Part shown: positions 8,557 through 16,165 of the stretch, one piece after another
Layout of the letters: every line of letters begins with the position of its first letter
Numbering within the stretch: the stretch's first letter is position 1
Assembly: GCA_900642245.1 (NCBI GenBank)
Contig: CAAAJI010000500.1
Span: 15,230-32,825, forward strand
Length of the DNA: 17,596 bases
Direction: 5' to 3'
From: Fragilaria radians
Lineage: Eukaryota; Bacillariophyta; Fragilariophyceae; Fragilariales; Fragilariaceae
The notes under the pieces: model-generated
What the model was told of the DNA's origin: nothing
Database searches by the model: none
What the model saw: only the letters and a program-made list of their open reading frames with translations
Made by a program: the position numbers and the translations under genes

Positions 8557-9570
8557 CGTTGTGTTGGGGGAATGTGTTTGACACCTAGGATGCAATCACT
8601 TCCACGTGGCAGTCCTTAAGCTGGAAGAGATATTTACAGTCAATACGGTTCAATGACAGTATTTTTAGAACCAATACGTCAGCGTCATTTTCCAAGCATG
8701 CACATGCTTGCTTCTCTTTTTTTTCTTATTTTACCCTTTCTTTTGCTCACCTTTTTCTTCTTTCATGGAACTTTTTTCTGGAAATAAATCTGAATCTAGG
8801 AACTATATAAGAAAAAGAAGGAAGTATAACCTATTTTAGATTAATTTGTTCTTTAGTCTTATGTAGTCTTAGAACTACCCTCAGGGTGAACCTCCTGACG
8901 TTCTCAACAGATGTTTGAGAATGCATTTGAAGAATTAGATCTTGTTCTAAAGCTTCTTCCCAACTGTTTAGACAAGTCCCTTCAACTTGTTCGTATAGAC
9001 AAGTTGGTGGTAAATAAGGATAAGTTTGTTTAGCCTTTGACTATCTCTTTACATAGATCATTATAATAGCCGTCATAGATGTATAACGATACGTTCCATT
9101 TATAAACAATATTTATTCTTCACTGAGCTTAACTAGTGAATCATTCATCATACTTAAACTTGTGGTATGTAAGTAATTTACTTTGAACTACCCATAGCTA
9201 GATGAGTACATATAAGAATATTTAGATTCTACCATTATTTTCTATGCACTAACGGTACAGAACGTCTCCTTATACTAGTACACACACACGTCTCCTAGTT
9301 TAATATTTTATTATTAAACTGTTATTGTTTACAGCCTATTGTGTTAGGGATTCGCTTATTGATCCTTCAGCCAAAGTAGGCCAACGACAAAATTTGGCAA
9401 TTGCAGTGTGAGAAATATCTAAAGTATTGGATGGTGAAGTGCCAGGGCACGCCAAAGGATTGAAAAGGTTGATAGATCTTCTGGGCAAGACAAAAGGAAA
9501 AGGTCTATGCTCTAAGCTGCTCTAATAGCTTATATAAATTTGTAAATTATGATCTACAAAGTCACTTCCA
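8557..9570. other. A+T-rich intergenic region, possibly containing an LTR
   Basis: About 1 kb without an ORF that I recognise. Nearest the LETM1-like start is a G-box. Further right come an inverted repeat AAGCATG/CATGCTT (about 8694-8709), a pyrimidine-rich stretch (8711-8775), a TATA-like TATATAA (8804-8810), the palindrome ACCCTCAGGGT, and a hairpin with arms CAACTTGT and ACAAGTTG near 8976-9000. This order of pyrimidine tract, TATA box and small palindromes is typical of a retrotransposon LTR. It is not similar to the LTR family at 3907-4128 and 13502-13737, and I could not define its ends or a target-site duplication. Positions 9370-9560 may be remnant gag but are not readable. Confidence 0.35.
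8603..8608 (-). promoter_or_regulatory. G-box (CACGTG) upstream of the LETM1-like gene
   Basis: A perfect CACGTG lies 47 bp upstream of the LETM1-like ATG. Such sites bind bHLH or bZIP factors in plants and algae. A single hexamer is weak evidence for regulation. Confidence 0.3.
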
Positions 9571-12150
9571 CCAATCTGGATAAATTGCCTAGAAGATCTA
9601 CGGATCAAGTTAGAAACTAAGTGTTCAAGCATGACTGATGATCAGTTTATTGTTCAAGTCTTGAACAGTTTGGCAAGTGATTATGAGCTACAGATGCTTC
9701 TATTGGGAAAAAGAATTGGGAGTAAAGACAATCCATTGTCTATTGAAGATTTAAAGGAAGACCTTAATCTACAATTTAAAAGACTTTCCACGAAGTAAAA
9801 TAACAATTTTGGCAAAGAAAGTGCATTATTCACTTCGCAAGTCAAAGGCAAATGCAGGAACAGTGGTCAGCTTGGGCACAAGGCCGCGCAATGTAAATCA
9901 AAGCAAGATAAAGACCTGTTTAGCATTGGAAAAGCTTTAAAGAATGGCTTCAATTTGGGTAATGACGGTGAGAAAATCAAGTCGATGCAAGGAAATGTTG
10001 TGATCCTTTTATCTCGACGTTTGAAATCTAAGAATGGCTTCGTACCGGGAATTAAAATGAGGCAAGTACTAGCTGATGTTGGAGCTACAGTTGTTGATTC
10101 TAAGAAGGAACGGTCGAAGAATACAATTGATGTTAACAATTTGCATCATATTTTGGGTCACTGTGGTGAAGTCAGTGCAAGGCTGACCAGAAAGGCTTTG
10201 GGTTATGAGGTTATTGAAGCATTTGACACCTGTGAAGCGCGCTCAATCGGCAAAGCAAAACAGAAAAAAATCAATCAGCATTGGAAAGGAGGTAGTTCTA
10301 TATCTGGAGAGAGATTTTATCTAGATACAAGCTCAATTCAAGGTGTAAGTTTTGGTGGTGCTAAGTTTTGGGCGCTTGCTGTTGATGATTATTTGGGTTA
10401 TTGTTGGAGCTATTTCTTAAGGGCAAAGTCTGAGCTGAAAGAAAGAATATTTGACTTGTTTTAGGAGTTGAAAAATGTCAAGTTATTAAGGGTTGACGAC
10501 ACTGGTGAAAAATTTGCATTGGAGAATCTTTGTAAACAACAAAAGATTGACATTAAATTCGAATTTTCAGGCCCACGGATACCTCAGAGAAACGGCAAGG
10601 TGGAGCGGAAGTTCCAGACACTCTTTGGAAGAATTTGAGTCATGTTTAATGATGCAGCAACCAAAGCCAAGATACAAGGAAAGTTGAATGATAGAGGAAC
10701 TGTTTGTGTGTTTGTTTGTTACCCAAATAACCATGCAAGCAACTTTTATAGACTCTTAAACTTGAAGACAAACCATATCATGAAGTCTAGAGACATCATC
10801 TGGTCGAATAAAAGTTAGGGAGAATGGATAAAGTTGAAAGATAGCTTGAAAAAGACTGGAGATGAACTTTCTTATTCAGAAATTGAAGGAGAAGGCAGTA
10901 ATGAACAAAAGGAACCGGAATCACCAGCCAAAAGGAATGAAACAATCAACAATAAGAAAGCCTTGAAACAAATTTCGAAATTAAAAGCTGGTTTTGTCAA
11001 GATTAATGGGGGTACAAGATTCTGGAAGGGACTTGGTAGTTGAAAGTGCGGATATTTTGTTTAATGCGGTTGATGTGGTTGAAGAACCAAAGACTTTTGA
11101 TGAGGCCGATAATCATCCAAATACCAATCACAGACTTAAATTGCAGGAAGCAATTTTGAAGGAATTTGATGAAATGAGCGCAAAAGGAGTTTGGAGGAAA
11201 ATTCAAAAGTCAGAATTGCCCAACGGTTGGCGTTGTATTAAGAGCAAATGGATTTTTAAAATTAAGCTCAACGGAGTCTATCGTGTGCGGTTGGTGGCGT
11301 GAGGGTAAAGTCATGTACCCGGAGAAGATTTTCAGGAGAGTTTTGCACCAGCAATTAATGATGTGACGTTCCGGATTTTATTGGTTATGATGCTGACATG
11401 GAATTTAAAGGCAAAAGTTGTTGACATTGAGACCACCTTTCTGCATGGAGAATTAAAAGAAACAATCTACATGGAGACTCCAAAGGGTATTGGACGCAAA
11501 CAACAACGAATGCTTAATTTTAAGCAATTCGTGAGGGAATTATCCAAATGCATGGACGGTGCAAGTCATGCAGCTTACAAGGAAATATTAAGAGTTATGA
11601 AGTTTGTTTTAGACACCAAGCAGTACTGTCTAAAGATGCAACTAGTTGATGAAGGTAAGGACTGGGATTTGATCATATTGTGACAGTGATTGGGCCGGTG
11701 ACGCTGAGACAAGAATAAGTGTGACTGGTTTAATAATTTACCTGCCGGGAGTGCCTATTTGTTGGAGATCAAAGGGGCAGAAAGGTGTGACCCTTTTCTA
11801 GCAGTGAGGCGGAACATGTGGCCATTTCTCAGGCAGTTAAGGAAATTTGCTTTATTGACTAATTTGTTGGAGAGCACTGGGATGAAAATTAAACTTCCTA
11901 TTGTGGTAAGATGCGACAATGTTGGTGCTATCTTCATGGCCGAAAATTCAAGTTCTGGAGTTTGTACAAGGAATGTTGATACCAGATACCACTTTATTTG
12001 AGACATATTGAGGATGGTTCTATTAAAATTGTGTTTGTGAAGTCTTATGATAAAGATGCGGACTTATTTATCAAAAATGTGAACAAGGATACTTACAACG
12101 AGCATACAAGTAAGTTCTTAGGAAAGAAAACTGAAAGATTGGATAAGAAA
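9571..12150 (+). pseudogene. Copia element A: deleted gag-integrase-RT-RNase H remnant
   Basis: One frame runs from gag (PIWINCLEDLRIKLE at 9571) through integrase, broken by in-frame stops at 9796, 10462 and in the integrase C-terminal part. The single zinc knuckle (CRNSGQLGHKAAQC) has its second Cys changed to Ser. Near 9920 a deletion joins the knuckle directly to the end of the protease (FSIGKALKNG), so the protease active site is gone. Integrase keeps H..H but has CEAR where C-x2-C is expected. Its catalytic residues are visible: YLDTSS, LRVDDTG and NGKVERKFQ. RT sequence (KSKWIFKIKLNGVYR, FAPAINDV, VDIETTFLHGELKE) is cut near 11510-11530, removing the YVDD palm and joining to VRELSKCMD. 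RNase H follows (DSDWAGDAETRISVTG, CDNVGAIFMAEN, HIEDGSIKIVFVKS). The element cannot transpose on its own. Confidence 0.87.
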
Positions 12151-13062
12151 TCTGTGGGTGAGACCTGTGAAGATAAGATGAATTGTCTCAAACTGAAGAA
12201 GAAGGATTCAAGATCTAACCATGCTAGTACAAATAATGATAATCTTGACCGGCCAAACTTTGACTCACAAGATGTAGTTTTCACGTCAACTGCTAGTGAT
12301 GAAAGTATAACAAAGACATTTGGATTTGTGGTAGTGGAGCTAGCGGACACTACAGTATGTCAATGATTGGCATGTATAACATCGAAGACATCAACGAGAA
12401 AGTCACCGTAGGAAATGGTAGCAAATGTTGGCAACAAAGGTTGGAAGTCTTAGACGCCAAGTCATTCAACTTGACTCTTCTACAGTGGATATTGTGATCA
12501 ACAAAGTCAAGAATTTACCAGATTTATGTGCTAATCTATTCAGTGTCAACAAAGCCATCAAAAATGGGTTTAATCTCAGCAATGAAGGTGAGAGTATCTC
12601 CCTTAAAAAGGGATCATCTAGTATCAATTTTGATAGGTTCATCAAGAGCTTGGATGGAACTATTTATGGAATCAAGATGATTTCACTTGATTCTCCTGCT
12701 GCATATGTTGCTCAGAATAGGAAGGATTCAAATAAGAGCATTGATATAAACAAGTTCCATAAGATGATTGGAAACTGTGGGTTTGATTTGCCTGAAGAAA
12801 ACTGCTCAAGTTCACAGTTTGAAACTAAAGGGAGATATCAAGGTCTGTGAGGATTGTGCTGTTGCAAAGGCTAGGCAGAAGACCCTTAATAAAGACTGGA
12901 AGGGTGGAAGTCAAGTGCCTGGAGGGCACTAGATCTAAGCAAGGGAAGTCAAAAACAATTCATGGGCTCAGGACTATAATGGTTGTAAGGTTAAGAATAC
13001 AAAGAAATATGCTGAAGATGATGACGATGATGCGATTGAATTGAGAATTAAAGCTGTTTAGT
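12150..13062 (+). pseudogene. Copia element B: gag-protease-integrase start with dead active sites
   Basis: The frame of element A's RNase H runs straight into gag sequence of a second copy (KMNCLKLKKKDSRSN, DSQDVVFT) near 12150-12175, so the two elements are fused. The protease reads IWICGSGASGHYS: the catalytic Asp is Gly (codon at 12330). A frameshift separates this from KVGSLRRQV onwards, where 141 codons are open (LPDLCANLFSVNKAIKNG, INFDRFIKSLDG). The integrase zinc-binding motif reads HKMIGNCG, with the second His replaced by Asn, then CEDCAVAKARQK. After GGSQVPGG near 12930 another deletion leads to linker sequence (CKVKNTKKYAEDDDDDAIE) that in element C lies between integrase and RT, and then directly into the LTR. 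RT and RNase H are absent. Of A and B, B is the closer relative of C. Confidence 0.85.
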
Positions 13063-13140
13063 GGAACCTTTTCTTTCAAGCTTCTACTTTTATTGTTGTG
13101 GTCACCTAGATCCGTTCTAAAGATAGACACCATTTCAACA
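13063..13140 (+). repeat. Partial 3' LTR of element B
   Basis: The last 78 bp or so match the 3' third of the LTR of element C in inverted orientation. Shared blocks include GGAACCTTT, TCAAGCTTCT and AGATCCGTTCT followed by AAGATAGAC, and both end in ATTTCAACA. The 5' two-thirds of the LTR are missing, deleted with the end of the coding region. With the LTR of element C it forms an inverted repeat separated by 361 bp. Confidence 0.8.
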
Positions 13141-13173
13141 CGCCACAGATTGTTGAACTGTAGTATTAGGTCC

Positions 13174-13195
13174 CATGAGGAGGCATCTCCTCATG
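13174..13195. repeat. Perfect 9-bp inverted repeat (hairpin)
   Basis: Arms CATGAGGAG and CTCCTCATG around a 4-nt GCAT loop. It could fold as a short hairpin in RNA or cruciform in DNA. No T-run follows and no function is evident. Confidence 0.7.
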
Positions 13196-13372
13196 TCATA
13201 CTTTTGCACCCTAATGGCGCGCCTAGAGATAATAGTCTAATTCTACATCTCTAATTACTAGTTCTAGCAGCTCATGATCCATTATCTCAATGTCATAACC
13301 ACCACATCTTTTTGAAAGATGACACTCAAAAAGAGAGAGAGCGCGTACCTTCAACATCGTTCATAGCATCTT

Positions 13373-13501
13373 ATGGCTCTTTCAAAGGTATTAGCAACTG
13401 CAAACACAATATCCAATCAACCACTTGATTTACTCCTCTGGGCTTCTGTCTTTAAAGATGAAGAACTCCTTGGAAAATTGAGTAGCATGATTGGAGGGGT
13501 C
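13373..13501 (+). pseudogene. 5' coding fragment of a host gene, apparently interrupted by element C
   Basis: An ATG at 13373 opens 43 codons beginning MALSKVLATANTISNQ and running through DLLLWASVFKDEELLGKL to MIGGV. The last of these codons ends exactly at 13501, the base before the LTR of element C. Two LTR bases later the frame stops (TGT TGA, stop at 13505-13507). The composition looks protein-like (amphipathic, Leu-rich, with a KDEELLGKL helix), but I do not recognise the family, and 43 open codons can arise by chance. If real, the remainder of the gene should lie right of the window, beyond the 5' LTR of element C, preceded by a copy of the flanking 5 bp GGGTC. Confidence 0.4.
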
Positions 13502-13737
13502 TGTTGAAATGTCGTCTATCTTCAGAACGGATCTAAAGGATCAAGGTGGTAGAAGCAGAAGCTTGAACAGGCAAGAGAAAGGTTCCTCCTAAAAGTTGTG
13601 ACAAAGTATAATTAATTTTCACTAAAGACATCACTTTATTGTTGCGTCATTTGATCGGACTGTTTTGTCCTTAACCCTAATGGACTTCCCTAATAAGCTA
13701 AAACTAAATGACATGAACGTAAGGGATTTTTCCAATA
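13502..13737 (-). repeat. 3' LTR of element C (236 bp)
   Basis: Read on the minus strand it starts TATTGGAAAAATCCCTTACG directly after the purine tract AGGAAGGG, and ends in ACATTTCAACA. The boundaries are set by similarity to the LTR of remnant I at both ends and to the LTR fragment of element B at the 3' end. An AATAAA polyadenylation-like signal lies at 13635-13640 on the same strand. The flanking 5 bp are GGGTC on the plus strand. The first two bases are TA instead of the usual TG. Confidence 0.8.
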
Positions 13738-13772
13738 CCCTTCCTATACCGAAATGTTCTGTCACTGTACTA

Positions 13773-15398
13773 CTACTCCTCAATATATTCCTCAAGGAAT
13801 TTCTCAACATGTCTCTCGTAAATTTCTTGAGTAACATTTTTCGTAAAAATATCAGATTTGTTTTCGACAGATTTAACGAATTCAATCTTTATGATTCCCT
13901 CTTCCAGATTCTCTCGAACAAAATGATACCGAGTATCAACGTGACAAGTTCTAACGCCGGATGAGGCATTTTGTGCCATAAACATTGCTCCAACATTGTC
14001 TGTTTTTACCAAAATTGGTAATTCAACTTTGATTCCAATATCCTCAAGTAAGTAGTATATGGACTTGATTTCTTTCACTGCCTCTGATATTGCCACATAC
14101 TCAGCTTCACTACTCAACAGAGTGACTCCCTTTTGGGCCTTGGAACGCCAACATACAGGCACATTCATCAGGTACAAAATAAAGCCTGTGACGCTGATTC
14201 TGGTTTCAGAATCTCCCGCCCAGTCACTATCACAAAATACGCGGAGACTCCAATTTTTCTTGGGAAATTCTGGACAGATTTGAAGGCAAAAATTCTTGGT
14301 ATTGATCACAAATTTCACCACCCTCAACATTTCAAGGTAAGTTCCTTTTGTCGCTTTATCCATGCACTTTGCCAATTCTCTGACAATGTTGCACAATCCA
14401 GGGCGTGAATATTTAGTTAGGTACAATAACATCCCAACTCCGGAACGATAACGGCTCTGAAGTGTTGAATCAATGATGTCAGAATTGTCATTTGGCCTTA
14501 CTATCTTAAATCTTGGAGTTCCCGGGGTTTTGTAGACTCTCTTGTTACATACTTCATCACCAAACTTGCTTTCCAAATTCTTGATAAGATGTGGTTGAAG
14601 AATCAAGATCGTTTTTGATGCTTGGTCTTCAATGATGCGACAACTCAAATAGTCCCTGAGATTACTTTCGATTTTCAAACTAAAGCCCCTCTCCATCAAG
14701 CCTTCAATAACACAATGAATTTCCTCATCCTTTCCAATTACAAGAGAATCATCCACGTAGATTCCAATCAAAATAGGAATATCATTTGTCCATTTAGTCA
14801 ACAAACATGGGTCTGATTTGTTTTCAGCAAATCCCATGGACTTGAGTGTAGAAAGTAACTTATTGCAGAATTCTCTAGCACTTTGAACTAGACCATAGAT
14901 TGTCTTCTTTAAAAACAAACAATTAGTAGAATCTTGTTGCAAGCCTTCCGGAACATTCATGTAGATCTCTTCTTGAAGATCACCATGCAGGAACGCCGTT
15001 TCCACATCAACAATACTTGCCTGTAGATTCCAAGTTAGTTTTGCAATTAGCATAATGCGAAAACTTACATCATTGACAACAGGAGCAAAACTTTCATTGA
15101 AGTCAATTCCAGGAACTTGACTATAACTGCAAGCCACAAGTCTTGCTCTATATACACTGTTTCTTTTGATCTTGAAGATCCATTTGCACTTGATTGTTCT
15201 TCTGTCTTGAGGGATATCATCTTTCTTAATAATCTCCCACACTTCCTTCTTATTCATCTTCAAGCTCTTTATTAATAGCTTCCCGCCAAATCCTTGGATC
15301 ATCATGATTCCAGGCTTCATCAAAAGTTGTAGGTACGTCTTGGTCCTAATTTGCGCAATCCAATAAGATCTCCCTTCCATGTTCGATATCTTGAACAA
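13773..15398 (-). CDS. Element C reverse transcriptase and RNase H
   Basis: A 541-codon open frame. The first 47 or so residues are out of frame: the Copia sequence there (FDEAWNHDDPRIWREAIN) is in another frame, with the shift near 15257. From KKEVWEIIKKDDIP (50-63) the protein is typical Copia RT: IKCKWIFKIKR, FAPVVNDVSFRI, VDVETAFLHGDLQEEIYM with catalytic D131, and YVDD at 214-217. The connection domain is followed by RNase H: FCDSDWAGDSETRISVTGF (388-406), SSEAEYVAISEA with E433, and TDNVGA with D467. The end carries HVDTRYHFVRE and IEFVKSVENKSDIFTKN. The stop at 13773-13775 lies 35 bp before the LTR. In a full element this would be the C-terminal part of the Gag-Pol polyprotein; here it is cut off from its upstream half. 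Confidence 0.9.
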   Translation of the reverse strand: MFKISNMEGRSYWIAQIRTKTYLQLLMKPGIMMIQGFGGKLLIKSLKMNKKEVWEIIKKDDIPQDRRTIKCKWIFKIKRNSVYRARLVACSYSQVPGIDFNESFAPVVNDVSFRIMLIAKLTWNLQASIVDVETAFLHGDLQEEIYMNVPEGLQQDSTNCLFLKKTIYGLVQSAREFCNKLLSTLKSMGFAENKSDPCLLTKWTNDIPILIGIYVDDSLVIGKDEEIHCVIEGLMERGFSLKIESNLRDYLSCRIIEDQASKTILILQPHLIKNLESKFGDEVCNKRVYKTPGTPRFKIVRPNDNSDIIDSTLQSRYRSGVGMLLYLTKYSRPGLCNIVRELAKCMDKATKGTYLEMLRVVKFVINTKNFCLQICPEFPKKNWSLRVFCDSDWAGDSETRISVTGFILYLMNVPVCWRSKAQKGVTLLSSEAEYVAISEAVKEIKSIYYLLEDIGIKVELPILVKTDNVGAMFMAQNASSGVRTCHVDTRYHFVRENLEEGIIKIEFVKSVENKSDIFTKNVTQEIYERHVEKFLEEYIEE

Positions 15399-15622
15399 TC
15401 TTGGAAGCTTCAGGGTTAAAACTGCTTTCTAATTGACGTAGACTTCTATAAACCCCAAGCTCTCTTTTGTTCATCTACGGCTATCTCCTCCTGAACTTGT
15501 TCTTGAACTTCATTGACAGCCTTAATTCTAGGTTCAATCATATCATCATCATTATTGTCAACATAGTTGTTTGTGTTCTTGACCTTCCAACTATTGTGAA
15601 AATGATTCAACCAAATAATATC
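15399..15622 (-). pseudogene. Element C linker between integrase and RT (frameshifted)
   Basis: In the integrase frame, after a TGA, the sequence continues DIIWLNHFHNSWKVKNTNNY, an Asp-rich run and IKAVNEVQEQVQEEIA. Near 15470 it must change frame to NKRELGVYRSLRQLES. It links the integrase and RT pieces and carries at least one frameshift. The same linker sequence is what element B retains just before its LTR. Confidence 0.75.
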
Positions 15623-16165
15623 TCACAAATTGATGACCTTCTTGGTTTCAATTTTCAACAATCTGTAAACATCGTGTGCATGATTTGCAAAATAGCCCAT
15701 GAACATACAATGAATTCCTCTGTTGGTTAACTTCCCTTGAATATCACTCTTAGGCATCCTTGGTTTACTTCCAAACAGGAGTTGATAAGGACAGATTGGC
15801 TTGCTCTTGATGGATGTGATGTTGGACAGAAAAGTGACTGTCATAGCGCATTCTGCCCATACTCCAGATCTTAAATGATCAATGAGCCCTGCACTATTCA
15901 ACATGGCTCTTATTCTTCCAAAGAAAGTCTGGAACTTCCTCTCTACCTTCCCATTTTGCTGTGGGGTTCGAGGACCAGAGAATTCGAAGTTTATACCATA
16001 TCCTTTATCTTTACAGGCTTGAAATAAAGCTTTATTCTCTCCTGAATCATCACATCTTATGTGCTTAATTTCGATCCCAGCTATCTTCAAATCAGTCAAC
16101 AGAGTCATGACCTTACACTTCAGATCGCTCTTATTCTTCAAAAAGATGCTCCAGCAGTAATCTGT
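15623..16165 (-). CDS. Element C integrase core and C-terminal part
   Basis: This continues the gag-protease frame after a single TAA at 16166-16168: the upstream frame ends LSVDD and this one resumes TDYCWSIFLKNKSDL, so one nonsense change splits the integrase. Visible motifs are HIRCDDSGENKALFQACKDK with the second catalytic Asp, and FSGPRTPQQNGKVERKFQTF with the catalytic Glu. The C-terminal GKLTNRGIHCMFMGY and DVYRLLKIETKKVINL are the usual Copia end of the domain. The first DDE aspartate is in the upstream ORF. The first ATG-like start inside this piece is unlikely to be used. Confidence 0.85.
   Translation of the reverse strand, partial: TDYCWSIFLKNKSDLKCKVMTLLTDLKIAGIEIKHIRCDDSGENKALFQACKDKGYGINFEFSGPRTPQQNGKVERKFQTFFGRIRAMLNSAGLIDHLRSGVWAECAMTVTFLSNITSIKSKPICPYQLLFGSKPRMPKSDIQGKLTNRGIHCMFMGYFANHAHDVYRLLKIETKKVINL

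Larger units (their letters stand above)
13141..13501. other. Host spacer between two convergent Copia elements
   Basis: 361 bp of non-retroelement DNA between the 3' end of element B and the 3' end of element C. It contains a perfect hairpin (13174-13195), an AscI-type GGCGCGCC palindrome near 13217, a short GA tract, and on the plus strand a 43-codon ORF that runs into the LTR of element C. I take it as a surviving piece of the host gene landscape into which both elements inserted. Confidence 0.6.

Noticed and set aside
9283..9292. Short (AC)n run
   Set aside because: Only about five repeats; no significance.
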